The notes under the pieces are model-generated. The model had not been told where the DNA came from. It saw only the letters and a program-made list of their open reading frames with translations, and did no database searches. A stretch of DNA of 64,000 bases from Kwoniella bestiolae CBS 10118 (lineage: Eukaryota > Basidiomycota > Tremellomycetes > Tremellales > Cryptococcaceae). Location of the stretch: the NCBI RefSeq assembly GCF_000512585.2, contig NC_089244.1:1922001-1986000 (forward strand), given 5' to 3'. Position numbers and translations under genes: made by a program. This document shows, piece by piece, positions 43,227 through 55,682 of the stretch. Position 1 is the stretch's first letter; each line of letters opens with the position of its first letter.

Positions 43227-45418
43227 ATGTTAACAAGGATACGGAGACGTACCCCAGGTCCACCTCCAGACAGGAAGAGCGTCAACTTTACGGTGGAGCA
43301 TGTAACCGTGTCAAAGACTATAGCGAGGCGGAAGAAGGTATTCGATGTGATTTGGAAAAAGATACCTCTCATTCGGTATGTCCTGCCATCATATCACATT
43401 ATATCCGTCATAATTTATGGCTGATGAGCGTATCAGTTTGATCTTGGCGGTAGCTGGGCTGATCTGGCTGCTAGCAATACCATATGAGGGTTTATGGAAG
43501 GGAACTTATGTGGATGAACATGCCCTTCAACCTGGTCAAGTGAGCTGCCTTTCGCCTGGTATTAATAGCGAGATTCGAGCTCATGAAGCAATGATAGGTA
43601 ACGACGTATTTCGATTGGGGTAATGTCCACAAAGCGGACTTGTACCTCGACAAGCTGGAGAGGATAGTAAATGGCACATTTGAAGAGTAAGTGTTATATT
43701 TTCAATCCAGCTAAACTTGCCATCACCAGGTCGTATAATCGCAACAGCTGATCAGGCCATTCGAGCGCAGACGCTCCACATTCCTCCAAGACACCTTCTC
43801 AGCCTCTGGCCTCTTAACCTCCAATACCTCCACATCAACCTACGCCCACGTCAAACCACCTCGTTCGAAGGGAACGGAAAGTATCCTAGTTTCTGCAAAT
43901 TGGATCTCAAGGGATGGAACACCGAATCTAAGAGGAGTAGCTACGTTATTAGCTCTGGGCGATTTCTTGAAAGGTGACTATACATTCTCTCAGCTAAGAT
44001 GTACAAAGCGCACGCCCAAAAGCTGATTATTGTGCACATATTTCTAGGCCAGAATCACTGGGCATTCGATTTTATTCTGGTCATAGGAGAAGGGTACATG
44101 GAGGGGTTAGAAGGATTTATGAGAGAGTACCATACGTTGTTCAACGGGGTGATATGGACAGGGTTGAATATAGATTATCCGGGGCATTCGTTCTCCCATA
44201 TCGGACTGTTCTACGGTAAGTGCGGTCTCGTATCCCCACAAAATCATCAGCTGCAATTTCTTAGCTCTTGAGAAGCAATGCGTGGCTGATCTACCTTTGA
44301 TGGGTTGCTATAGAAGGAGTGAACGGCAGATTACCAAACCAAGATATCATCAACACCGTCCAACGCGTAGCCCAATTTACAGGCGGGGTACCAACGCGAT
44401 ACCACGATATTCCAGACGAGGTACCTGAATATGGGCCAGAGTGGTTGGGCAAGTATCTACTAGCTTCGAAACATTTATTAAGTCATTTCGGGTATATGAT
44501 CACTGGGAGGGCCAGTGCTGCTCATGGAGTATTGGCGAGGTGAGTGATCAGAGTCAATTTTTAATCATGCTGTCTCTCCCACTACCAAGCATAACATACT
44601 ATGGTTTGCATTGCACACTTAGATCCACAAAGATATCTTTCTCCTGCACTCAATAGTCATCCCAGTAGACTTCAAATACTGATATGACACTACAAAGACA
44701 CCGCATAGACTCCCTAACACTCTACTGCACCCCCTCAACCGGCCCACACGGATTCCACACCCTTGGCCGTACCCTCGAATCCTCCCTCCGATCAATGAAT
44801 AACCTCCTAGAGCGTCTCCACGCCTCATACTTCTTCTACCTCCTACCAAGACCATGGAACTTTATCCCCATAGGGCATTACCTGCCCTCTGCGATCCTGC
44901 TTTCGGCAAGTCTCACTATAGGGGGGTTCGATATTCCAAACCCACTCGAGGGGTTGGGTTCGATCATGACGGGATTCGCAGCGTCGATGGTATTTTGGGT
45001 ATTCGGTATTCATCCGATATTATCTACCATTTTCCTATTTACACCCTTCCTACTTAGTAGAGTACGAGGAAGGGAAGGCACCAAAGCGAGCGATGGTCTA
45101 AGAAAATCGTCAAAGGGATTATTAAGATTGTTATACGGAAGTCTGATCGCAACATTATCAATGATCAATTTCCCTCAATCCATCTTCCTGTCTCTTATCT
45201 CCCTACTCTATCTGAACGATTATCCAAAACCTATCAAATGGGTTATATTGGTAGGTACACAACCTGGATTGGTATTACTAGGTCTAAAATACCTGGGATC
45301 GGAGATGGATTTAGCGAAGGAATGGGTGGAATTGGGTAATTTGACGTATTCATTGGGGGTTTGTGGGATATGGGGTTCGTTGTGGATTAATTCGGTGCTG
45401 ATGTTGCAGAGTGACTAG
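43227..45418 (+). CDS. GAA1: GPI transamidase subunit Gaa1
   Basis: Subunit of the ER GPI-transamidase complex that attaches GPI anchors to proteins. Starts MLTRIRRRTPGPPPDRKSVN, followed by a first membrane helix (LILAVAGLIWLLAIPYEGLW). The luminal domain opens with YVDEHALQPGQ, the conserved ENAL-PG region of Gaa1, then VTTYFDWGNVHKADLYLDKL (joined across an intron). The M28-like luminal core includes GQNHWAFDFILVIGEG and HSFSHIGLFY, then EGVNGRLPNQDIINTVQRVA and ITGRASAAHGVLAR. The last exon has NNLLERLHASYFFYLLPRPW and several membrane helices, ending VLMLQSD-stop at 45416-45418. The metal-binding residues of true M28 peptidases are not expected in Gaa1. Confidence 0.9.
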
Positions 45419-45632
45419 TGTAGATGGGTTTATGCATTTTACGATCTTGGTTTTATAACATTCTATGAACGTACAGCTGTAGTCATCAACTTGATAACCT
45501 CTGTAGTTACGGTCCAGGACAATATTAAAGCTCGTCAGCAATACTGCATGACTCTTATTCATATGCTAAGTAAATAATGTATCACTCTACATGTATTTCA
45601 GATCCCATCCATCCACTGCACTTCAAAACGAC

Positions 45633-48600
45633 CTACATCCCCCAAACCTGCTGATCACCCCTCATCTCCCATTCCCAAACCCCACCTCTCGCCAACATCT
45701 CATGCGATACCACCACCTCTTTCTGATCGACCTCATCCACCTTGAGATTCTTCACATACTTCATACCCGAGCTCGCACCTTTAGCTCTGACCTCGATCTT
45801 CTCACTGGAGTTGGGTAATTTCAGAGTGAGGTGGTCGAAGAACGGTGCGCCGAGGACGTAGGTCGCATTTGCCGGATCGACTATGAGTACAAGCGAGATA
45901 TCAATTTGTGTTTCTCGTGTGTTGGTCACAGACCAAACAAAATAGGAAAGGAGCATGATGGAATCTGCTGGTACTCCTGCACCACCTTAGGGTGAGGTAG
46001 CAGCAAGACGAGGAATGGTCGATTGGCATAGTCAACTCACCAGGATACAGGCCCAATGCAGAAAACAGGTACCAAGCGCTCATCTGACCGCAATCCTCAT
46101 TTCCCGACAGACCATCCGCAGTATGGTTGTAATCGGATTCACCAATCTTACGAACCCATTCTTGTGTCTTGTGAGGTGCAGAAGCTAGGATGTACATGTA
46201 TGGCTATGTGCATATGAATCAGCACTGAATCCTGATGAACGATGGTTTCGTAAACAAATTGTGAGGCTTGACCGAAAGTAAGAGGTAGGGAATGAGTTGT
46301 TCAGGGGGATGAAGGGAAACACTCACGATATGATGTGAAGGCTCATTGGTATGTAAATTATGTCCACCCTCGAAATGCCTATCCAAGAAATCGACGAACC
46401 TATCTTTCCCACCCATCAAATCGATAAGTCCAGGGACGTCGTGCTATCCCCGTATGAGCATCAGCTGAAGTCCTTCACAAGGCCAATACGAAGCGGAGGC
46501 AGAATCTTAGCTGGACCAACCATAACATCCAAAGTATACGCCCAATGATCTCCTTCTGTCCATCCCTTCTCTGAACCCGCCCAAGTACCATCGCTAGTAC
46601 GAGCTTCCATATGTCCCGTCTGATTATTATACAAATATCTATAATTCTTTGCTCGTTCTCTCAGGAACGTCGCATCGTCCGTAGCGCCTACAATGTCCGC
46701 AACGATCGATGCTGCGTGGTCGTCGTCTTTTATTCGAGCTTCGACATCAGACCTGCCCCTCTGTTGCAGATCACAAAAACACTCACAGGCATAATCCAAT
46801 GTCCGACTTCCAGATTCGGAATGTAGATCATCCGCTACGTAGCCGAGCTTTTGATATACCGTCAGGCCCGCTCGGACTTCTTGCGGAGTACCTTCTTCTC
46901 TGTCACCGAAGCTGAACGGAAGAAGGTAAGCTATTAGCATAAGGCACCCACGTCGTGCAAACCTGGTTTGTCCCCCGAGCTGCGCCCCACCCCAAGATGA
47001 CGTCGGAGTGAGACTTTCGCCGAACAAGATGTGTTAAGTTCGCTTACCGCAACTCCGTATCCCTATCAGGAGGCGTGAAAGCGTTCTTCCTCACAGCCCG
47101 CCACGCCTCATCGTAATCGAACCCTGTGACACCTATACAAGACAATCCCACGATTAGCTCAACCCGTCACTCTGTAATTTACAGCCTTATCGCCGTCCAA
47201 GCATTCCTCCTCCCAAATGATTTGTATTAAGCAGCGCCGATCAAAGAACAAAAGCACTCACCAACCCTCATCCCCTGCGCTATCAGACTATCCGCATGAC
47301 TCCCCACCATGATATTAGTTTCCACCAAATTCTTCCACATAGGCAACCACCCCCCCTCCCTCCAATCCTGAATCATCGATTGTATCATCCCCCCCACCCG
47401 TTCAGGAGCGACGAGGATCAACCATGCCGACTGTGCTCTGAAAGTGTCCCATATAGAGTATCCGGAATAGCTTATCCCAGGGGTGATGGAATCAAGATAT
47501 CCAGAGTAATATGCTGGTCCATTGGGAGTGGGCTCGGAGATTTCATAGGGATACACGAGGGTATGAGCGAACGAGGTGTAGAGGACTGTAAGGTTTGATG
47601 GGGTCGCGCCATCCAGTGAGAGGAGATCGAGCTTTTCTGCCCATTTAGATCGGGTGGACAGGGAAGTCTGAGAGAGAGATTGAGACGAGGGGATCTCGAG
47701 GTCGATATTTCTACATATCAACCCAGGAGATCAGCTGTGCTTGTATTCAGATCACCATAGCTGAGCGACTGGTTAGTACCACGACGCACCTGCTGGCCTG
47801 CTCTAGACTTATAAGACTGACTCCTATTCTCACTTCCACCTCTTTGGTACCTTCTGGAAACTGAACATATCCAGCTAATACTTCACCATGACTTTTGAGA
47901 ACGCCATGTTGTAATTTACCAGAATGCGAGATACCACCCTCGGTGAAACGCTGTGAGAAACGAGCGACGTAATACGATTTGAAGTTTTTCGCGGGGAGCT
48001 CGTCTCCTACTAGGACGTGGCTGTATTTCCAGATAGAGAGAGTCGTCAGCTAATAGACCTCCAGAGTAGAACTCAATAACTGTACTGTTCAACTCAAAGG
48101 AAGAGATCAGATAAATGAGCCGATGACTCACTCCTGCCTCTCATCGTTCCATCCCCTTATTTCCTGCCTCTTCACATCAATCTCTACATACCCATTGGGA
48201 AGGTACGGGACCTTATCGTCAGGTTGATCCCCATGCAATATCCAGGTCTGTCTACTGGCTTGTACCACCACATGAGGTCGTATCGATTCAGAAGAAGCGT
48301 TGAAGGTATATTGGATATGTCCGACTCTTGAGGCTATACCATACAGTCCAGCAGGTTAGAATAACAATTCAGTACAGTTTGATCGGACAAGGAATGGTAG
48401 ACGAGGGTTGAGATACAACTCACAAGCTGACATTTCAATCTCCACCTTCCCCTTGACATCCCCCGCATCAAGCAAATTCCTATAATAGTTCGGACTGGCA
48501 TATTCATCTTCCCTCTTGAATGATAATCCCCTTTGCGCGAAATCTGTGATTACCTCTCCTAGGGATGCATGTATCTCGACCGGACCAGATTCACCTGATA

Positions 48601-49472
48601 GTCGATATTGATCCAAATCAGCGCTTCTAGTGTGGACATAATAGCCCTAGAGGTGAATATGGCTCACCCATCCATATTGCCGGTTGATGTGTTCCAATGA
48701 GCCCATGAATCTTGCTGTCCGTTTGGTTGTATGGACACATCGATACGTCTGAACGGGTTCATCAGCGACAACACTTTCATGCAAGGAACAAGATGTGAGA
48801 ATGAAGCTCCGGAGTGAGTTATCTAACTTCACAGGGTACTGGGTGTAATGACTTCACTCACAGTTCTCCCTCGTCTGCGGGGTCCATCGTGTCATTCCAA
48901 AAGGAGGTGCAACGGCGGGGATCATACCTAACATCCAGAAGCATGCATGCAATCAGCTACCTCACCATGAATCGACCATGATAGGAGAGAAAGATAACAC
49001 ACCACCACTAAGATTCGGTTCCGACCTACACACCTCCTCGTAAGCCCACCGCCAAATCAGAAATTACAACAGAAAATACTCACCCCCCATTGCCCAGATT
49101 CACATTAACCCACCCACACCCCTCACTCTGCGGCTGTACAAACTCCTCTTTACAGATCCTCCTCCGTCCATCTCCGAAATCTGCGTGTCCTACTGTATAT
49201 CCCTCCGGCAGCTTTAAGTCAAGGTCGGCCGGTCTAATCTTCGTAAATCCCTCGATAGGTTTGTGAGACGTGCGATGAGATAGGAATGGTATTTCGTCGA
49301 GTATGGAGGTAGAGAAGATGTATACCCCGATAAAACCTGTCGAGAGAAGGAGTAGGAGGAGTAGTCTTGATCTTCGCCAGAGCTTCTGCTGGGGGCGGCG
49401 TTGGCCTGCTGAGGGGTGGGGTAGGGGGTTGGACGAAGGAGGTGGGATCGGACGACGACGTAGTTCTGCCAT
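45633..49472 (-). CDS. GH92 alpha-1,2-mannosidase, type II membrane protein
   Basis: Glycoside hydrolase family 92, calcium-dependent exo-alpha-mannosidase. Starts MAELRRRPIPPPSSNPLPHP, then a signal-anchor RSRLLLLLLLSTGFIGVYIF, so probably in the ER, Golgi or cell surface. The N-terminal beta-sandwich has VNLGNGG and MIPAVAPPFGMTRWTPQT, then SKIHGLIGTHQPAIWMG. The catalytic (alpha/alpha) barrel has GYSGYSIWDTFRAQSAWLIL, GGWLPMWKNLVETNIMVGSH, SRTLDYAYDDHAASIVADIV (assembled across an intron), WTEGDHWAYTLDVM, HTNEPSHHI and DGLSGNEDCGQMSAWYLFSA. The end is VWEWEMRGDQQVWGM, stop at 45633-45635. Many introns; not every exon was placed. Convergent with GAA1, 214 bases apart. Confidence 0.9.
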
Positions 49473-49741
49473 TGTGCTGGCTACTAGTACTAGGCTGTCT
49501 CTTGTGTTCGAGCCGACTTACAGAAAAGGACAGAAAAACAATGATGGTCTCATGCTTTGGTTTCATTCGAAGATATCGCTCGGTGGAGGTGCATGCGGAG
49601 GCCCGTGTTTCACTCTTGACCAGCATCGAGCAGTCCACTTTGGTAAGAAAGATATCCAGATATGCATGAATGATGGTGTTGTATGCATGTATATCTCAAC
49701 TACGCAGAACATCATATCAAGATCCATCAGCCTCTCACCGG

Positions 49742-50463
49742 ATGCTCCTGCAAAGAGCGACTCCCCTCTCTCAACACTTCATCCGATCTCGTCCCCTTCT
49801 CCCCCTCCCATTCGCTCCCCCCGCACGCGCCATGTCAACCCCAACAGCAGAGAACGATCCTCCAAAGCCCACCGGACTAGTCATGCAGATAATCATACGG
49901 CGAGACTTACTCACTGTAAGCCTCTTCCATGTTTTCTAATTGACAAGGAAAGGGCTGTGCAGCTGAAGCGCAGAGAAAGGTCCATAAATGGCCTACAGGT
50001 CCATTACTCGCTCAATCCGCTCATGCTGCTACTGCCGTGCTACATAAATACAGGGATCATCCAGATGTGAGGAAATACCTTGAAGGAGAAGATGGGAGAG
50101 GGTGGGAAGGGATGAGGAAGGTTGTTTTGGAGGTAAGTAAGCCGATGGAGATAAGGGATACTTGAGCGGGATAGGGTATAGCTGATGATGGAATGGTATG
50201 GTTAAAAATAGGTACCAGATGAGAACAGCTTACAGGAAGTAGCTACGAAGATAGACAACCTAGCAAATCCAATACCATATCATCTATGGATCGAACAACC
50301 GTGAGTGCCTCGTATCCTCTTTTCTCACATAGATGCAAGGAAGTTGAACCTAGTTGACCCATATCGCAGCGAGAACTCACCCACAGCCCTCGCATTGATA
50401 CCTAACAAACGACCCAAACAACTCAAGAAGATCCTGGATGAGCATTGTAAGCTATTTGATTGA
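49742..50463 (+). CDS. peptidyl-tRNA hydrolase-like protein (PTRHD1/PTH2 type)
   Basis: Starts MLLQRATPLSQHFIRSRPLL, an Arg-rich N-terminus without acidic residues that could be a mitochondrial presequence; a second ATG at MSTPTAEN could give a shorter cytosolic form. The PTH2 fold follows: GLVMQIIIRRDLLT, then after an intron KWPTGPLLAQSAHAATAVLH, MRKVVLEVPDENSLQEVATK, PIPYHLWIEQPENSPTALAL and PNKRPKQLKKIL, ending LFD-stop at 50461-50463. This matches PTRHD1 relatives better than Pth2 itself (LWIEQPE, PTALAL-PN). Catalytic activity on peptidyl-tRNA is not certain in that branch. The intron 1 acceptor is ambiguous by a few codons. Divergent from the GH92 gene by 269 bases. Confidence 0.85.
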
Positions 50464-50487
50464 ACGACAAGACGAAGAACCGAACCC

Positions 50488-50746
50488 TCAAAGGGGTGTT
50501 TCTTGGATGATACCATGCACCATCATATATACCCAGTTCAACATTAGACCCGGTCCTTTCGAAACAAAACATGTCAAACCCTAAAGGTGAAACACAACAT
50601 ATCTCAGATGAACTGCTCGTATAGATAGATGTAGATGACAAGACAAATGGGAAAGAACTCACATCTGTGTCGAGCGATATCACGACCTCACTTCCATCAT
50701 ATTCAACTTGCACGCTATACTGTAAACATGCTTCTAGGTCAGACAT
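50488..50746 (-). CDS. possible small hypothetical protein
   Basis: An ATG at 50746 opens MSDLEACLQYSVQVEYDGSE and VVISLDTD. A GTGAGT donor and a CTTTAG acceptor join GLTCFVSKGPGLMLNWVYMM in frame, followed by VHGIIQETPL and a stop at 50488-50490. This gives about 60 residues. The stop lies only 24 bases beyond the stop of the converging PTRHD1-type gene. I do not recognise the family. The consensus splice sites are the main support; it could also be a chance frame or an antisense transcript. Confidence 0.35.
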
Positions 50747-51072
50747 GAGATTGCAGACTATACAAGACTGATGATGATGATGTTACAAGTGTTGCGTTGT
50801 GTGACTCTGTCTGTGCTTATAGGGTTGAAAGTTGATTGATGGGTTGAATGATGTTCTACATCGAACTAACTATGGAATGTTGATGCATCAACTCACACTC
50901 ACACCCTATAAATCCAGATCTTGGTCTCTTGTCTGAACTCTTTGCTGTATAAATAGCTTTGATCATCTCTCGTTACTCTATACTACCCAATCTAGCCGCA
51001 TCAGTATACATTGACCTCACCCTCCCTCCGACCGGCGACCTCGTTTTACCTGTCGGTAACATCAACACCAAG
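50747..51072. other. intergenic upstream of the disordered-protein gene
   Basis: Short promoter-length gap before the plus-strand gene at 51073. No other feature was seen. Confidence 0.5.
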
Positions 51073-53723
51073 ATGGCCAACTCCAACTCCCTCAAGCACA
51101 AACGATCCCAAGCCAAAGGTCTAATCTCCATCCCAACCCCGACATCCTCATCGACATTCATGCTCGACCACATCCACCAAGAGGAATCTCGACCTCGATT
51201 CAGCGGAGAGAGTCTGACCCCCAATGATGGGTATTCAGGCTTGGTAAGCTATCTCATCTCCTCTCACTCCCAACCAACGAACCAAACACTAGACCTAGAG
51301 CAGTAATCAGGCTAATCCTGTATCTTTATATAGTTCACTTCAGGCCTCCTTCCAACATGCCATCCCACCCCTTCCCCTACCCTCTCTTCATTCCCCTCTC
51401 CACCCAGATCTCAACCTTCTCAAGGTCAAATGTCACCCAACAAATCGCATCACCTCGCCCCTCCCTCATCGTACACTAGTAACAACCTCACCACCCCCCA
51501 AAGACGCCGTCGATCATCCATAATCCATACAACGGCGCAATCAGCCTCACCCAAGAAAATCAAATCCGTCGGCGCAGATAACGGCGTCGAGCGAGCACTG
51601 GAAGGTGTAATGCGTAATTTGAGAGTAACAATGACCCCCAAGAAGTACAGCTATAATTCGAAATTACAATCGAGATGGTCATCCTCCACCGAGGGGTCTT
51701 CCATAGATACGCACGAGAATGATGAAGATGACGGAGGGGGGACGTTCAGAGCTCGTAAATCGAATGAAACTAGTCGATCAAAATTGACTATCAGATCTAC
51801 CAAATCCACTAAATCAAGAAAAGGGAGGAAATCTGAAGATACCGATAGAGATAGGATGGATGTGGATATGCCATTTATGGCTAATGATGTACCGGAAGTA
51901 CCACCTGTTCCGGTCCAGATGGTCGTGCCGGTCACTCCGGGGAGAAGTAGGAGGATGATGAATGGGCTGGTGAAGAGGTTGGGTCTGACTCCGAAGAAGA
52001 ACAAACAGTCTATGTGAGATTACTCCCTTCACTGCAATTTCACAATCGAGCTAGGGCTAACGAGAATACGTATTAATTATCTAGGCCCCCTGCTGCACCC
52101 GTACCTTCCATGCCTGTCCCCCAATACGATCCACTCCCCCTCCCACCATCCATCGAAGATCCCGAACGTACCATCCCCCGTAAATCATCCCTTTCCACCC
52201 TCCGATCAGCCCTCACCAAAAAATCATCCAATACCACCCTCCGATCAATGCGTTCCGCTGCCCACCAAGCTCATCCATTTGCAGCGTACGATAGAGATGG
52301 TCCAACACCACCCGTCCCAAGTGGTTTACCCCGACCAAGAGACCCAGATGATCTACCAGATTGTTTTCCCTCGACCCCAAGGGGAGGAAGGAGAACGCCG
52401 AAATCATCAATTGGTCAACCGAAATTACAGGAGAACTTGAACCTCTCGCCATCCCATTTCCTCAAGGAGATACCAAGAAGAGCACCGGAAACGCCTAAAC
52501 GAGATGCCTTCGACATCCAACGTCCAGCCCCTTCCGCTTTTGCCGATGGGTTCATTCCCGCAGAAGAAGACGGGGTAATACGGTTCGAAGAAGAACATCT
52601 GGGAGATATAATCATGTCCCCTTCGAGGGATAACGATAATCCACCAGATCTTGATGCGGAGGATTCAGTAGAGTACGAGAATGAGAACGAACGATCCCAG
52701 GAAATCTTCACTCCCTCTTCTAAGCAACCTACACCCACCCAAGCTCAGATCGTCATTCAACAGACTCTCAATTCGCTTACTAGGACTCAAATGATGAGTT
52801 CGCCTTTCCGACCTAACAACATATCTTCTCCAACAAACTTTGCTTTCAACCATGGTGCAAGTGGAAAAGGACGACCGACGGGGCTGGGATTGACCGTCGA
52901 TCCTGGCAAGGACAAGTTGAAGGCAGCATTAGGCTCCCCAGTCATTCTTAGAGATACTCCAAATACTATGGGTACCACCAAGCTGAGATCCAAGAGGTCA
53001 ACAGAGGGGTTCCGTCCGCAAGCTACTGGTGGAAACGTCGGACCACTCTCTATGCGAAATATCAATGCTCTCGGTTTACCTGCTCCCTCATCTGGTGAAA
53101 ACAGATTGGGATCAAGGATGTCAAGGAAAGATCCTCTGGGGATAATCAAGCGATTCAAACCTTCTACCAAACCTTCTTCAAACATCGAAGACAATCCTAT
53201 GCCGTTCAGAAGTGACGCAGGGGACGGATGGTCCACCCCTATCCCCATACCATTCCCTGAACCTCGCCCCTCAGGAGAGAGAGAGAGGAAGTTGAACCTT
53301 GGAACTGTGGAAAGTTACTTTGATGCCAACCTTGGGACGTTCGGTACGCCCAAGTCGAGCTTTGGGGGTAGTTCGATAGGGGGAATACCGGATTTCACTA
53401 TTCCCCCGCCACCTTCAAACCACTCTTCGTATACCTCCTTTGAACATGATGGCCTGGAAGATCCAAGATCAAGATTTGAGGATGAGGGCCGAGAGGGTGG
53501 AGTAGGACAGAGTCCGGAATATTATTTTCAGTTGGAGAGACCCAGCCAAGATGATATTGATGTTGATGATTACGCTCAAGACGCGAATCAAGGGAGGACG
53601 AAAAAAACAAGCGAGCATACTATACATACTATGACGACTGGGGAGGGAGTGGAGGAGTGGGAGTTGGAGAGGTATTTGAGGGATTTGGAGAGGGAGGAGT
53701 GGAGAAGGGGTGATGTGGTTTAG
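51073..53723 (+). CDS. large Ser/Thr/Pro-rich disordered protein
   Basis: Not recognised. Three exons. Exon 1 starts MANSNSLKHKRSQAKGLISI; exon 2 (about 51334-52015) has basic and acidic patches and many S/T-P sites, including KKIKSVGADNGVERALEGVM, a likely conserved helix, and ends PKKNKQSM. Exon 3 (about 52084-53723) is long and carries RKSSLSTLRSALTKKSSNTT, FRPNNISSPTNFAFN and a C-terminal acidic helix, VEEWELERYLRDLEREEW. No membrane segment or enzyme motif. The frequent TPK and SPxK/R sites suggest regulation by proline-directed kinases; a role in cell cycle or nuclear processes is only a guess. The stop is at 53721-53723. Confidence 0.6.
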
Positions 53724-54392
53724 TCGTAGTCTGAGAGTGATATTGACCTTGAGATAGGAATATACGGTAGAGTGCGGTAGGGTTGACATATGCGAGATAA
53801 CAGAGTATGGTCGGACTGGATCCTGACCTGCTTTGTACCATACATACAACATACAAGACATCGATGTAAATACATACATCTTATAGGCCTACCACAACAG
53901 ATATGTACGATACAAGTACTTTCCACACTCCTTATATCCCAACGCTAACAAACAAGTTAAGCATACATGCGAGCTCATCCTTACAGCAAAAGCTCACTTA
54001 CGTGACCATCCAAATCGCAGGAATCAGATGTATCCACCCTCCACCCATATCGAAGCATACAGCAGATCGTCGATCCGATCGTGCCTGTGACGTACCAATG
54101 ACTTACCCCGCATCTCATCTCGTCTTTCTCCTAGTTATCCCACTCAGTTCTAGAGACTCGTACTGTACAAGGGATACATCATCATTCCGGTACACTGTGT
54201 CAATGTTATTCGTTATTCGATCGATGGTCAGCGTATGTATTCCTATGATCCACTCCTACTGGAATCGTAAGGAGGATGAGTCGATATGACACCATGCGCC
54301 ATCCCATCCCATTGAATGAGATACATATAAAGCTGCAACTCTCATTACCTTCATTCAGCTCTTTCTTCTTCATCACACATCAAATAGATTAA
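53724..54392. other. intergenic, before the NTF2-like gene
   Basis: 3' flank of the disordered-protein gene and promoter of the next gene. Open frames on the minus strand here have no family signatures. Confidence 0.5.
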
Positions 54393-55445
54393 ATGTCTTT
54401 CACCCGCACCTTACCAAAACTCACCAGACCCGTCCAACGATTACCCATAGCCAAAACCCCCTCCACAGTATTTATCAGAATGTCCTCATCAGATTCAACA
54501 CCAAACTTCGGCTTCAAAGAGCGTCAACCCACTGCCGAGGAGCAGGCGTTGGTAGATGATGTGTTGCAGCTATACCAGCTTAATCCTATTTCATCGGCGT
54601 ATGCTAGGTATGATAAGGACGCGCAGTTCCACGATCCCATTGGATTAGCTAAGGGGTTGGAAGCTATTGTGAGTTTATCCTGGCCCATTCCTCTACTCTC
54701 AGTTCTCATCTCTTGTCGAGGTGGGATGAGGTGTGCTCTCTTTTTCATATGGAGTACCGAGTATCACGGACCTCTCATGTGTTTTGGGAGTTGTCTCTTA
54801 AATACACAGCTGATACCTTTTTACAAATCGTAGAAAGCCCAATTCAACGGAATGCCCAAGATCTTTTCATCGTCCGAGACAAAGGGTTTGAAGTTCCTTG
54901 AGAACCCCGAGGTGGTAAGTTTGCCATCATCCATATCATGTCCTATTCCACCTTTCCACGTTCATCCAAACACTCATAATGAGCCGTCTCACGCTGATGC
55001 TAACATACTATAATACGCATGGTAGAAACCCCCCTCCGTTCAAATTTCACTCTCCCAATTATATAAGATGAAGCCTGCTGGCGAAAAGCTCGTCAATTCA
55101 TTGGTCACTTTCCATGTTGATCCCAGCTCAAACTTGATCAAGAGGTGAGCCATCAATTCATCTTTTATCCATCTTTTGTCCATCCATGCATCCGTCCGTC
55201 TGTCCCTCTCACCACGTATCGTACCTTATGTGATTGTTGGCCATCATGTTCCCACGCTATCACCCGACTCTCATTAACACCGCTAACCTACTACACCCCA
55301 TCCCAGACACGACGAAGAATGGGATGCCAAGCCCAACACGACAGGCGAGGATGGTTTCTTCGGTAAAATCAATGAGCTCAGGAAGAAGTTTACCGCTTCG
55401 GCTGTTCAGGCTGGGGTGGATACTACTCCCAAGGATCAACAATAA
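54393..55445 (+). CDS. NTF2/SnoaL-like conserved fungal protein
   Basis: Small protein with a SnoaL/NTF2-like fold judged from pattern. Starts MSFTRTLPKLTRPVQRLPIA, a basic N-terminus that could target mitochondria; a second ATG follows at MSSSDSTPNFGF. Exon 1 (54393-54669) has VDDVLQLYQLNPISSAYARY and DAQFHDPIGLAKGLEAI. Exon 2 (54834-54914) has KAQFNGMPKIFSSSETKGLK. The next exon has SVQISLSQLYKMKPAGEKLV and LVTFHVDPSSNLIKR, and the last one FGKINELRKKFTASAVQ with a stop at 55443-55445. 'FHDP...AKG...I..QFNGMPKLF' is a typical layout of this fungal group. No enzyme activity can be assigned. Confidence 0.7.
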
Positions 55446-55682
55446 GTGACGCTTAGCTTAGGGAGAAGAGTAGATATGTTTAGTTAGTCGTGAGAAGTTA
55501 TGTATAAAGTATGAAATTCTGTTCTCTTACTATAGTATCACCATTGTATGCAGCGCTCGCAAGTGAGTGTTACGGTGTTACATGGCTGCATAACTTAATA
55601 CCTTCTTTCATGAGAGATATATCTACATACTCGTCGCTGCTCATGTGATCTTACAATACTCGTCAGAAAAATCACCGCCCAT

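Noticed and set aside
49303..50070. 255-residue plus-strand open frame
   Set aside because: Runs antisense to the first exon of the GH92 gene and then out of frame through the PTRHD1-type gene; both have strong family motifs.
53469..53879. 136-residue minus-strand open frame
   Set aside because: Antisense to the end of the disordered-protein gene; no signature motifs.
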